Below are positions 35,858-44,498 of a stretch of 64,000 nucleotides of DNA, in pieces. The notes under the pieces are model-generated. The model was not told the DNA's origin. It saw only the letters and a program-made list of their open reading frames with translations, and made no database searches. Location: NCBI GenBank assembly GCA_035701265.1, contig DASSNU010000011.1, forward strand, positions 7,755-71,754, written 5' to 3'. Source of the DNA: DASSNU01 sp035701265 (GTDB lineage Bacteria > Gemmatimonadota > Gemmatimonadetes > Gemmatimonadales > Gemmatimonadaceae). The translations under genes were made by a program, and so were the position numbers. Each line of letters begins with the position of its first letter. Positions within the stretch are counted from its first letter, which is position 1.

Positions 35858-38593
35858 ATGACCACCGCACCGACCGGAACGGGAACCCGCATGCAGGCGC
35901 TGCACGAGCTGGGACAGAGCGTGTGGCTCGACTACCTGCGGCGCGGGATGATCACGTCGGGCGAGCTGCAAGCGCTCATCGACGATGGGCTGCGGGGGAT
36001 GACCTCCAACCCGACCATCTTCGAGCACGCCATCGCGGGGAGCAACGATTACGACGATGCCCTCCGCCGCATCCCTCCCGACCGCCCGGCGCGGCAGGTC
36101 TTCGAGAAGATCGCGGTGGAAGACGTGCGCGCGGCGTGCGATCTCTTCCGTCCGGTCTACGATGAAAGCGACGGCGCCGATGGCTTCGTCTCCATCGAGG
36201 TCTCGCCGGGCGTGGCGCGCGACACGAACGGGTCCATCGAGGAAGCGCGCCGCCTGTGGCATGCGGTGGACCGTCCCAACGTGATGATCAAGATCCCCGG
36301 CACGCGCGAAGGATGGCCCGCCATCGAGCGCTGCCTGTGGGAGGGGATCAACATCAACATCACGCTCCTCTTCTCGGTGGAGCACCACCGGCAGGTGGCC
36401 GAGGCGTACCTGCGCGCGCTCGAGCTGCGCATCAAGGAGGAGAAGCCGATTCATCATCTCGCATCGGTGGCCTCCTTCTTCGTGAGCCGCGTGGATACCG
36501 AGATCGAGAAGCGTCTGGCCAAACGCCCCGACGCGCTGGCCGAACTGGGCGGAAGGGTGGGGATCGCCAACGCGCGGATGGCCTACGCGCTCTTCCAGGA
36601 GATGACGGCGAGCGCGCGCTGGCGCGAGCTGGCCGCGAAGGGCGCGCGCGTGCAGCGCCCGCTCTGGGCGAGCACGAGCACCAAGAACCCCGCGTACTCC
36701 GACGTGCTGTACGTGGATTCGCTCATCGGAGCGGACACGGTGAACACCCTCACCCTGGAGACGCTGCGGGCGTTCGAGGAGCACGGCCGGCTCGCCCCCG
36801 CGCTCGACGCGCCGCTGGACGACGCGAAGGCGATCATGCGCCGCGTCGCCGAGCTCGGCATCGACTTCGACGACGTCACTGCCACGCTCGAGAACGAAGG
36901 CATCGCCAAGTTCGAGAAATCCTTCGACAGTCTGCTCCACGTGATCGACAGCAAGCGGCGCACCCTGGGCGGCGACGGCGCTCCGCCTCTCCCACCGAGC
37001 GTCTCGCGCGCCGCGCTGGGCCCCCTCGACGCGCCGGTGCACAAGCGGCTGGAGCAACTGGCCAGCGACCACATCGTCAAGCGCATCTGGTCGCACGATC
37101 CGCGTGTGTGGAGCGATGACCCCAACGCGCCGGAAATCCGCGACCGGCTCGGCTGGCTCATGGTCGGGGAGAAGATGGCGCAGCAGGTGGACGCGCTCTC
37201 CACCTTTGCCGACGACGTGCGTGCGAGCTACGAGCGCGTGGTGCTGTGCGGGATGGGCGGATCGAGCCTCGCGCCGGAAGTGCTCTGGCAGACCTTTGGC
37301 AAGCGCGACGGCTTCCCGTCCCTCGTGGTGCTCGACACCACCGATCCGCGATCGATCGTCGCGGTGGACGACGATCGCCTGGCGCGCACGCTCTTCATCA
37401 TCTCGAGCAAGTCGGGGACGACGCAGGAGACCACCAGTCTCTTCCGCCACTTCTGGGAGCGCACCGGCGGGCGCGGCGAGCAGTTCGTCGCCATCACCGA
37501 TCCCGGCACGCCGCTCGAGGAGCTCGCGCGCACGCACGGCTTCCGCCGTCTCTTCTCCAACCCTGCGGACATCGGCGGGCGCTACTCCGCGCTGTCCTAC
37601 TTCGGCTTGGTGCCCGCCGCACTCATTGGCGTGGACGTGAAGGCGCTCCTGCACTGCGCGCATCGCCTGGCCGAGTCGTGCGCGGCGTTCGTGGCGCCGG
37701 GGGAGAATCCCGGTGCGTGGCTGGGCGCGGTGCTGGGTGAGGGAGTGCGCGCGGGACGCGACAAGGCCACGTTCGTGCTCTCGCCGGGGATCGCGTCGTT
37801 CGGGCTGTGGGTGGAGCAGTTGCTGGCCGAGAGCACCGGCAAGGAGGGGACCGGCGTTGTTCCAATAGCGGGCGAGCCGCTCGGCGCCCCCGAGGTCTAC
37901 GGGAACGACCGGTTGTTCATCGCGATGATGCTCGAGGGCGAGAGCGATCCGGCGGTCGCGAAGAAGCTCGGCGCGCTCGAGCGCGCGGGACATCCGGTGG
38001 TCCGCCTCACGCTCAGCGATCGCGCCGACCTGGGCGCGGAGTTCTTCCGCTGGGAGTTCGCCACGGCGGTGGCCGGCTCGGTGCTCGGGATCAACGCGTT
38101 CGATCAGCCCAACGTGGCGGAGAGCAAGAGCAACACCAAGCGCGTGCTCCAGGAAGGCGCGCGCGCCACGCCGCCCTCCACGCGCGCGGATGCGGAGAAG
38201 TTCTTCGCGAATGTTCCCGCCGGCCACTACGTGGCGATCATGGCGTACGTCCCGCCGAGCAGCGGGACCGACGCACAGCTCGAGCGTGTGCGCGTGGCGA
38301 TTCGCGACCGGCTGCGCGTGGCGACCACCGTCGGCTACGGACCGCGCTTCCTGCACTCCACCGGACAGTTGCACAAGGGTGGCGCTCCCATCGGCCACTT
38401 CGTGCAGGTGGTGGATCCCGTCGCGGCGGCGAAGGACATTCCGATTCCCGGGGAGTCGTTCACCTTCGGCACGTTGGAGAGCGCGCAGGCGGAGGGCGAC
38501 CTGCAGGCGCTCGTGTCACGGAAGCGCCCGGTGCTCCGGGCGCCGGGGATCGCCGCGCTGGAGGAATGGGTGCGCGCCATCGCCGCAGGATGA
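35858..38593 (+). CDS. Bifunctional transaldolase/phosphoglucose isomerase
   Basis: 911 residues, a natural fusion. The transaldolase part (about 1-365) has GMTSNPTIFEHAI, the Schiff-base lysine in NVMIKIPGTREGW and HHLASVASFFVSRVDTEIEK. The isomerase part (about 390-910) has VLCGMGGSSLAPEV, FIISSKSGTTQETTSLFRHF and the late GFGPRFLHSTGQLHKGG-like segment (YGPRFLHSTGQLHKGG). One chain thus links the non-oxidative pentose phosphate branch to glycolysis. Such fusions occur in several phyla. An AGGAGG ribosome site lies 5 bases before the ATG; the stop overlaps the HAD gene (ATGA). Confidence 0.93.
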   Translation: MTTAPTGTGTRMQALHELGQSVWLDYLRRGMITSGELQALIDDGLRGMTSNPTIFEHAIAGSNDYDDALRRIPPDRPARQVFEKIAVEDVRAACDLFRPVYDESDGADGFVSIEVSPGVARDTNGSIEEARRLWHAVDRPNVMIKIPGTREGWPAIERCLWEGININITLLFSVEHHRQVAEAYLRALELRIKEEKPIHHLASVASFFVSRVDTEIEKRLAKRPDALAELGGRVGIANARMAYALFQEMTASARWRELAAKGARVQRPLWASTSTKNPAYSDVLYVDSLIGADTVNTLTLETLRAFEEHGRLAPALDAPLDDAKAIMRRVAELGIDFDDVTATLENEGIAKFEKSFDSLLHVIDSKRRTLGGDGAPPLPPSVSRAALGPLDAPVHKRLEQLASDHIVKRIWSHDPRVWSDDPNAPEIRDRLGWLMVGEKMAQQVDALSTFADDVRASYERVVLCGMGGSSLAPEVLWQTFGKRDGFPSLVVLDTTDPRSIVAVDDDRLARTLFIISSKSGTTQETTSLFRHFWERTGGRGEQFVAITDPGTPLEELARTHGFRRLFSNPADIGGRYSALSYFGLVPAALIGVDVKALLHCAHRLAESCAAFVAPGENPGAWLGAVLGEGVRAGRDKATFVLSPGIASFGLWVEQLLAESTGKEGTGVVPIAGEPLGAPEVYGNDRLFIAMMLEGESDPAVAKKLGALERAGHPVVRLTLSDRADLGAEFFRWEFATAVAGSVLGINAFDQPNVAESKSNTKRVLQEGARATPPSTRADAEKFFANVPAGHYVAIMAYVPPSSGTDAQLERVRVAIRDRLRVATTVGYGPRFLHSTGQLHKGGAPIGHFVQVVDPVAAAKDIPIPGESFTFGTLESAQAEGDLQALVSRKRPVLRAPGIAALEEWVRAIAAG

Positions 38594-39198
38594 GCATCAC
38601 GCACATCTACTTCGACATCGGCGGCGTGCTCGGCTCCAACGGCTGGGACCACGAGCAGCGCGCCGCGGCGGTGGCGGAATTCGGGTTGGATGGCACCGCG
38701 TTCGAGCGGCAGCATCAGGAAGTGGTCGGGATGCTCGAGGAAGGGGAGATCACCCTGGACGAGTATCTCGACTATGCGGTGTTCGACCACCCGCGGCGGT
38801 TTACGCGCGAGGAGTTCGTGGCGTTCATGCTGGCGCAGAGCCGCCCGTGGCCCGCATCGTTGGAGCTGGCGCGCGCGCTCGCGCGCTCCGGACGCTATCG
38901 CCTGATGACGATCAACAACGAATCCGCCGAGTTGAGCGCGCACCGCGTGCGCGCGTTCGGATTGCACGAGATCTTCGTGGCATTCTTCACGTCCTGCTTC
39001 GTGGGCGCGGCCAAGCCTTCGCGCCGCATCTACGAGACGGCGCTCAGCGTGGCGCAGGCCAGCCCGCCCGACAGTGTCTTCATCGACGACCGGCCGGCGA
39101 ACCTGTTTCCGGCGGAGCGGTTGGGGATGCACACCATCCAGTTCACGAACCCCGACGCGCTGCGCCAGGAGTTGCACGCGCTCGGGGTGACCATCTAA
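38590..39198 (+). CDS. HAD-family hydrolase
   Basis: 202 residues. The opening IYFDIGGVLGSN is the HAD motif I in the form DxGGV, as in YihX-type sugar phosphatases; RLMTINNESAE is the motif II region; AAKPSRRIYE carries motif III Lys; VFIDDRPANLFPAERLGM is motif IV. Probably a small phosphatase of sugar phosphates. Its place inside the pentose phosphate operon suggests clearing a dead-end sugar phosphate, but that is an inference. Confidence 0.82.
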   Translation: MSITHIYFDIGGVLGSNGWDHEQRAAAVAEFGLDGTAFERQHQEVVGMLEEGEITLDEYLDYAVFDHPRRFTREEFVAFMLAQSRPWPASLELARALARSGRYRLMTINNESAELSAHRVRAFGLHEIFVAFFTSCFVGAAKPSRRIYETALSVAQASPPDSVFIDDRPANLFPAERLGMHTIQFTNPDALRQELHALGVTI

Positions 39199-39248
39199 GC
39201 GACCATCTGAGCGCGCGACGCGCTCGCACTTTTCGGGGGGGGGAGCAC

Positions 39249-40166
39249 ATGGCGGCATCGACGGGAATGCGGTTGGGGATGATCGGCCTGGGACGCATGG
39301 GCGGGAACATGGCGCGGCGTCTCATGCGCGACGGACATCAGGTGGTGGCGTGGGATCGCACTCCCGACGCGGTCCGTCAGCTCGGCGCAGACGGAGCGAT
39401 CGGCGTGGCCGACCTGGCGGAGATGTGCGCGCAACTCGAGCCGCCGCGCGTCATCTGGATCATGGTCCCCGCCGGCACTCCGGTCGATGAAACGATCGCC
39501 GCGCTCCTCGAGCACGCGGCGGCGGGGGACATCTTCGTGGACGGCGGCAACTCCAACTTTCACGACACGCTGCGCCGCGGCGAGATGCTGCGCGGGAAGG
39601 GGATCGAGTTCGTCGACTCGGGAACGAGCGGAGGAGTCTGGGGGCTCGAGAACGGCTACTGTCTCATGGTGGGGGGGAGCGCCGCGGCCGTGCGCACCGT
39701 GGAGCCCATCTTCCGGTCGCTCGCCGCGCCCGAGGGGTACGCGCACGTGGGGCCCACGGGGAGCGGACACTACGTGAAGATGGTACACAACGGCATCGAA
39801 TACGGCATGCTGCAAGCGTACGCCGAAGGGTACGAGATCCTGCACGCCTCGCGCGAGTTCGATCTCGACCTGCGGCAGATCGCGGCCGTCTGGAACCACG
39901 GCAGCGTGGTGCGCTCCTGGCTGAATGAGCTGGCCGAGCGCGCATTCGCGGAGAACGCCGACCTGTCGGGGATCCGCGACTACGTGGCCGACTCGGGGGA
40001 GGGACGGTGGACGATCCAGGAGGCGATGGAGCTCGACGTGCCCGCGCCGATCATCACGCTCTCGCTCCTGGCGCGCTTCCGCTCGCGCCAGGAGTCGTCG
40101 TTCGGCGCCAAGGTGATCGCGGCGCTCCGGCACCAGTTCGGCGGACACGCGGTGAAGAAAGCATGA
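39249..40166 (+). CDS. gnd: 6-phosphogluconate dehydrogenase, short decarboxylating type
   Basis: 305 residues, the short GndA/YqeC-type form rather than the 470-residue one. The nucleotide motif is GMIGLGRMGGNMARRLMRDG; VDGGNSNFHDTLRR, FVDSGTSGGVWGLENGYCLM and GPTGSGHYVKMVHNGIEYGM are the substrate and catalytic segments (Lys in HYVKMVHNG). It oxidises and decarboxylates 6-phosphogluconate to ribulose-5-phosphate. The residue after the second beta strand (VVAWDRTP, Asp) favours NAD+ over NADP+. Overlaps zwf by ATGA. Confidence 0.93.
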   Translation: MAASTGMRLGMIGLGRMGGNMARRLMRDGHQVVAWDRTPDAVRQLGADGAIGVADLAEMCAQLEPPRVIWIMVPAGTPVDETIAALLEHAAAGDIFVDGGNSNFHDTLRRGEMLRGKGIEFVDSGTSGGVWGLENGYCLMVGGSAAAVRTVEPIFRSLAAPEGYAHVGPTGSGHYVKMVHNGIEYGMLQAYAEGYEILHASREFDLDLRQIAAVWNHGSVVRSWLNELAERAFAENADLSGIRDYVADSGEGRWTIQEAMELDVPAPIITLSLLARFRSRQESSFGAKVIAALRHQFGGHAVKKA

Positions 40167-41803
40167 GCGAACACGACGATCACGCGCCGGCGCGCGGCGC
40201 GTACGGCGGGGGCGACGGAGGGACGGCCGTGGCGGAGCTCCCGCCGGTCGCCATCCAGGTCACCTCCGAGATCAGCATCGCCTCGCAGCCTCCCAAGAAG
40301 GGTGAGGCGTGCACGATGGTCATCCTCGGCGCAGGGGGAGATCTCACCCGCCGCAAGCTCATGCCCGCGCTCTTCCATCTGCAGTGCGATGGCCTGCTCG
40401 ATCCCGAATTCGCCATCCTGGGCGTGGCGCGCGAGCCGCTGGACGACGAGAGCTTCCGCCGCGCGATGTACGAGGCGGTGAAGGCATCCGACGAGCCCAA
40501 CGGCGCGGGAAAGATCGACGAGGATCAGTGGCGCCAGTTCGCGCCGCGGCTCGGCTACGTGTCCGGCGACCTGAGCGATCGGCGCACGTACGCGAATCTG
40601 ATCGGACGATTGGAGCGCGTGGAGCAACAGCGCGAGGAGAACGACGGACGCCTGTTCTATCTGGCCATCCCGCCGAGCATCGACAGCACCGTCATCCGCG
40701 AGCTGTCGCAGAGCGGCGTGGCGCCGCGCGTCGATACGCCGGAAGGGCGCCCCTGGGTGCGCGTCATCGTGGAGAAGCCGTTCGGTCGGAGCCTGGACAG
40801 CGCGCGCGCGTTGAACGCGGTGGTGGAGCGCGCGTTCGCCGAGCATCAGGTGTACCGCATCGATCACTATTTGGGGAAGGAGACCGTCCAGAACATCCTG
40901 GTGCTCCGCTTCGCCAACTCGATCTTCGAGCCGGTGTGGAACCGGAGCCACGTGCACCACGTGCAGATCACGGCGGCGGAAACGGTGGGGGTGGAGCATC
41001 GCGCGGGGTACTACGAGGAAGCGGGGGTGGTGCGCGACATGTTCCAGAACCACCTGTTGCAGCTCCTCGCGCTCACCGCCATGGAGCCGCCGGTGGCGTT
41101 CCGCGCCGATGCGGTGCGCGACGAGAAGGTGAAGGTGCTGAACGCCATCCGTCCCATCGCGCCGGAGGAGATGCACACCTACTCCGTGCGCGGACAGTAC
41201 GGACCGGGCACGATCGACGGGGAGCGGGTGGTCGGCTACCGCGAGGAGCCGCGCGTCAATCCGCAATCGCAAACGCCGACGTACGCCGCGCTCCGATTGA
41301 TGATCGACAACTGGCGGTGGCAGGGAGTGCCGTTCTTTCTGCGATCGGGAAAGCGGATGCCGCGTCGCGTGACGGAGATCGCGATCCGCTTCCGCCGTCC
41401 CCCCACGCGCATGTTCAGCCGCGGCGACGGCACGCTCGCCCCCAACGTGCTCGCCATTCGCATCCAGCCGGACGAGGGGATCTCGCTCTGCTTCGAGATC
41501 AAGGTGCCGGGGATCGGCGTGCGCACGACGTCCGCGCAGATGGACTTCAGCTACGATCGCGCCTTCGGTGGATCCAAGCACTCGGCGTACGAGACGCTGC
41601 TGCTCGACGCCATGGTCGGAGACGCCACGCTCTTCACGCGGCGCGACGGCGTGGAGGCTGCGTGGCGCGTGGTCGATCCGTTCATCGCCGCGTGGGAATC
41701 GCGGCCCGCCACGCATTTCCCCAACTATGCCGCCGGCACGTGGGGCCCCGAGGTGGCGAACGACTTCATCGCGCGCGACGGCGCGTCGTGGCGCACCCCG
41801 TGA
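40163..41803 (+). CDS. zwf: Glucose-6-phosphate 1-dehydrogenase
   Basis: 546 residues, slightly long because of a 45-residue unconserved N-terminus. Core motifs: MVILGAGGDLTRRKLMPALF (nucleotide binding), the active-site segment YRIDHYLGKETVQNILVLRF, and VPFFLRSGKRMP. It makes 6-phosphogluconolactone and NAD(P)H. The Arg-rich GDLTRRKL is typical of NADP+ users. It starts inside the gnd stop and ends inside the rpiA start. Confidence 0.94.
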   Translation: MSEHDDHAPARGAYGGGDGGTAVAELPPVAIQVTSEISIASQPPKKGEACTMVILGAGGDLTRRKLMPALFHLQCDGLLDPEFAILGVAREPLDDESFRRAMYEAVKASDEPNGAGKIDEDQWRQFAPRLGYVSGDLSDRRTYANLIGRLERVEQQREENDGRLFYLAIPPSIDSTVIRELSQSGVAPRVDTPEGRPWVRVIVEKPFGRSLDSARALNAVVERAFAEHQVYRIDHYLGKETVQNILVLRFANSIFEPVWNRSHVHHVQITAAETVGVEHRAGYYEEAGVVRDMFQNHLLQLLALTAMEPPVAFRADAVRDEKVKVLNAIRPIAPEEMHTYSVRGQYGPGTIDGERVVGYREEPRVNPQSQTPTYAALRLMIDNWRWQGVPFFLRSGKRMPRRVTEIAIRFRRPPTRMFSRGDGTLAPNVLAIRIQPDEGISLCFEIKVPGIGVRTTSAQMDFSYDRAFGGSKHSAYETLLLDAMVGDATLFTRRDGVEAAWRVVDPFIAAWESRPATHFPNYAAGTWGPEVANDFIARDGASWRTP

Positions 41804-42558
41804 GCGCGAACGGGATGACCGGGAGCGACAAGCGCGCGGAAGGCGCGCAGCACTCTGTGAGCGCGGCGCATCACGCCACGAGCGGCGGCGACGCCGCGCA
41901 GCGCGCCAAGGCGGACGCGGCGCAGCGCGCGGCGGCGCTGGTGCAGTCGGGAATGCGGCTCGGGCTCGGCACCGGATCTACCGCGAGTCTCGTGGTCGAG
42001 CGGTTGGGCGCGCGGCTCGCGGCGGGCGAACTGCGCGACATCGCCGGTGTCCCCACGTCGAGCGCCACGCGCGAGCTGGCGGAGAAGTGCGGCGTCCCAG
42101 TGGGAACGTTGGAGGAGTACCCCGTGCTCGATCTGGCGATCGACGGCGCGGACGAGGTGGATCCGGCGGGAGACCTCATCAAGGGGGCGGGGGGCGCGCT
42201 GCTCTGGGAGAAGATCGTCGCTTCGAGCGCGGCGCGGTTGGTGATCGTGGTGGATGAGGGGAAGCTCGTGCCGCGACTGGGAGTGCGGTATCCCGTGCCG
42301 GTGGAGGTCGTCCCCTTCGGATGGCGCACGCACGTGGAGCCGCTGCGGAAGTTGGGCGGGGAGAGCGTGCTGCGCCGCACGGCGAACGGCGAGCCGTACC
42401 GGACGGACAGCGGCCACTTCATCCTGGATGTGCGCTTCGCGGACGGGATCGCCGACGCGCGGGCACTGGAGCAGGCGGTCCGGTCGCGTCCCGGCGTGGT
42501 GGAGACCGGTCTTTTCCTCGGCTTCCATCCCGAGGTGATCGTGGGACGGGCCGGGTAG
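41800..42558 (+). CDS. rpiA: Ribose-5-phosphate isomerase A
   Basis: 252 residues. Core motifs GMRLGLGTGSTASLVVERLG, LDLAIDGADEVDPAGDLIKG and GGALLWEKIVA are the RpiA signature; VVDEGKLVPRLG follows. It interconverts ribulose- and ribose-5-phosphate and completes the operon. GTG 41800 would overlap the zwf stop as in the other gene pairs here; ATG 41815 is the other candidate. About 35 residues of unconserved N-terminus precede the fold either way. Confidence 0.92.
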   Translation: MSANGMTGSDKRAEGAQHSVSAAHHATSGGDAAQRAKADAAQRAAALVQSGMRLGLGTGSTASLVVERLGARLAAGELRDIAGVPTSSATRELAEKCGVPVGTLEEYPVLDLAIDGADEVDPAGDLIKGAGGALLWEKIVASSAARLVIVVDEGKLVPRLGVRYPVPVEVVPFGWRTHVEPLRKLGGESVLRRTANGEPYRTDSGHFILDVRFADGIADARALEQAVRSRPGVVETGLFLGFHPEVIVGRAG

Positions 42559-42615
42559 GGGGCAGGGGGGCAGGGCAGGGCAGCGCCCCACGGCTGGCCG
42601 ACGCTTTGCGGCATA

Positions 42616-42650
42616 AAGTACTTGACAGAACGCCCGGGAACCGGTATCGT
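42616..42650 (+). promoter_or_regulatory. Sigma-70-type promoter with an AAGTACTT palindrome
   Basis: TTGACA (42622-42627), 17-base spacer, TATCGT (42645-42650). The expected start of transcription falls at or next to ATG 42658, implying a leaderless mRNA; no ribosome site is visible. AAGTACTT (42616-42623) is an 8-bp palindrome overlapping the -35 and could be an operator for the winged-helix regulator encoded second in this operon. Confidence 0.65.
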
Positions 42651-42657
42651 GCTCCCC

Positions 42658-43272
42658 ATGGCGTCCGTACGACCGATCCGATCCGCCCTCCCCGAGGCCC
42701 CGGCGCTGCACGACCGCGCGATGGACGACCTCCGCTTCATCCGCGAAACGATGGAGAACGCGTCGTCGTTCACCGCCTTCTCCGGATGGGGGCAGCTCCT
42801 GGTCGGACTCACCGCCGTCGTCGCCGGACTCATCGCCGCGCGCCAGCGCTCCGAAGCGGCCTGGCTCAACGTCTGGCTGGGCGAGGCGCTCCTCTCCGTC
42901 ATCATCGGCACCGTCACCACCGGCCTCAAGGCGCGCGCCGCCAGGCTGCCGCTCGTCTCCGGCCCGGTGCGCAAGTTCGTCCTCAGCTTCTCGCCGGCCA
43001 TCGTGGTCGGCGCGCTGCTCACGCTGTTCCTGTACCAGCGCGGCCTGCTCGATCTGCTCCCCGCCATCTGGATGCTGCTCTACGGCGCCGGTGTCGTGGC
43101 GGGCGGATCGTTCTCGGTCCGTGCGGTGCCCGCAATGGGCGTCTGCTTCATGGCCGCCGGCGCGGTGGCGCTCTTCGCTCCCACTCCGTGGAGCGCGTGG
43201 CTCCTTCCGGCCGCGTTCGGCGGACTGCACGTCGCCTTTGGCGCTCTCATCGCAAGGAGGTATGGTGGCTAG
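42658..43272 (+). CDS. Small multi-pass membrane protein paired with a winged-helix regulator
   Basis: 204 residues. A conserved-looking N-terminal helix (ALHDRAMDDLRFIRETMENA) precedes five or so hydrophobic helices from about residue 38 to 200. DLRFIRxTME openings are common in unnamed membrane proteins found next to HTH_27-type regulators. Function unknown. The ATG is probably the first base of the transcript. It overlaps the next gene by 11 bases. Confidence 0.72.
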   Translation: MASVRPIRSALPEAPALHDRAMDDLRFIRETMENASSFTAFSGWGQLLVGLTAVVAGLIAARQRSEAAWLNVWLGEALLSVIIGTVTTGLKARAARLPLVSGPVRKFVLSFSPAIVVGALLTLFLYQRGLLDLLPAIWMLLYGAGVVAGGSFSVRAVPAMGVCFMAAGAVALFAPTPWSAWLLPAAFGGLHVAFGALIARRYGG

Positions 43273-43675
43273 ATCAGGAGCGCTCCCGCGCAATCGCGCC
43301 GACGGATCCTCCGCGGGCGATGGCCGCCTGCGGAGCGAATCGGGCGGGGGCGGTCGGCCCACCCCCACCGAGCCGCTCGAGCTCGACTCGCTCATCCACA
43401 ACCGCATGCGCCTAGGAATAGTGAGCGCGCTCGCGGCCAACGATGCGCTCACGTTCAACGAGCTCAAGTCGCTCATGCGCACCACCGATGGCAACCTGAG
43501 CGTGCACGCGCGCAAGCTCGAGGAAGCCAAGTACGTCATCTGCAGCAAGAGCTTCGAGGGGCGCCGCCCGCGCACCGAGTATCGCCTGGCTGCGGCAGGA
43601 CGCCGCGCGCTCCAGCGCTACCTGGCCCACATGGAAGCGCTCATCGAGCGCACGCGCGAGACGCTCGACCGCTGA
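43262..43675 (+). CDS. Winged-helix transcriptional regulator (HTH_27/MarR-like)
   Basis: 137 residues. A winged-helix domain at about 40-125: LDSLIHNRMRLGIVSALAAN, LTFNELKSLMRTTDGNLSVH (recognition helix) and SFEGRRPRTEYRLAAAGRRA (wing). This is the DNA-binding DUF/HTH_27 type without an effector domain. AAGGAGG ends one base before ATG 43262 and four before GTG 43265, so the GTG may be the true start. It likely represses its own operon with the membrane protein before it. Confidence 0.82.
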   Translation: MVARSGALPRNRADGSSAGDGRLRSESGGGGRPTPTEPLELDSLIHNRMRLGIVSALAANDALTFNELKSLMRTTDGNLSVHARKLEEAKYVICSKSFEGRRPRTEYRLAAAGRRALQRYLAHMEALIERTRETLDR

Positions 43676-43715
43676 CCACACTGCTCACACCCTCTTTTTT
43701 TTCGACCGTCACTTT

Positions 43716-44492
43716 ATGAGCCCAAGTCCTTTGAGACGCACGACCGCCCTCCACGCCGCCATCATCATGGACGGCAACGGCCGATGGGCCACCGCGCGCG
43801 GCATGCCCCGCGTGGCCGGACACCGCGCCGGCGCCGATGCCGTCCGCCGCACCGTGGAGGCCGCCCCGCGACTCGGCATCGACACGCTCACCCTCTACGC
43901 GTTCTCCACCGACAACTGGAAGCGCCCGCCGCGCGAAGTCGCCACCCTCATGCGCCTCTTCCGATCCCACCTGCGCTCCGAAACGCCCAGGCTGGTGGAG
44001 AACGGCGTGCGACTCTCCGTCATCGGTCGACGCGATCGACTGGCGCTCCCGCTGCAGACGGAGATCGCCGCCACGGAGGACGCCACCGCGCACGGCGCCA
44101 CGCTCCACCTGCGGCTCGCCATCGACTACTCCGCGCGCGACGCGATCCTCCAGGCCGCGCTCCGCACGGCCGCGCGCGCGCACGGCGGACACAATGGCGC
44201 GCCGCCGCTCGACCTCGCCACCGAGGACAATCGTGCGCGTGCGCATATGTGGTTCGCCCGCGCCCTGGCCGACGCGTACGGAAGCGACGAGGCGCCGGAT
44301 GTGGACCTTCTCATTCGCACGGGTGGAGAGCAGCGGCTGAGCGACTTCATGCTCTGGGAGTGCGCGTACGCGGAGCTCTACTTCGCGCCGTGCATGTGGC
44401 CGGAGTTCGACGAGGCCGCGCTCGCCGCGGCGGTGCACGACTTTCACGGACGGCAGCGGCGCTTCGGCGCCGTGCCCAAGGTGGCGGGGTAA
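43716..44492 (+). CDS. uppS: Isoprenyl (undecaprenyl) diphosphate synthase
   Basis: 258 residues, cis-prenyltransferase fold. Motifs: HAAIIMDGNGRWATARGMPR (catalytic Asp in MDGNGRW), HRAGADAVRR, YAFSTDNWKRPP, and DLLIRTGGEQRLSDFMLWEC plus AELYF near the end. It makes the C55 lipid carrier for cell wall synthesis. No ribosome site is visible; the bases ACTTTATG at the start resemble the motif near 42616 and 52277. It lies apart from the usual cdsA/dxr neighbours, so this may be a second copy. Confidence 0.9.
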   Translation: MSPSPLRRTTALHAAIIMDGNGRWATARGMPRVAGHRAGADAVRRTVEAAPRLGIDTLTLYAFSTDNWKRPPREVATLMRLFRSHLRSETPRLVENGVRLSVIGRRDRLALPLQTEIAATEDATAHGATLHLRLAIDYSARDAILQAALRTAARAHGGHNGAPPLDLATEDNRARAHMWFARALADAYGSDEAPDVDLLIRTGGEQRLSDFMLWECAYAELYFAPCMWPEFDEAALAAAVHDFHGRQRRFGAVPKVAG

Positions 44493-44498
44493 CCGACC

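Noticed and set aside
35714..38398. 894-codon open frame on the minus strand opposite the tal-pgi gene
   Set aside because: His/Arg/Glu-rich shadow of a GC-rich gene; no known motif, while the + strand has both enzyme domains complete.
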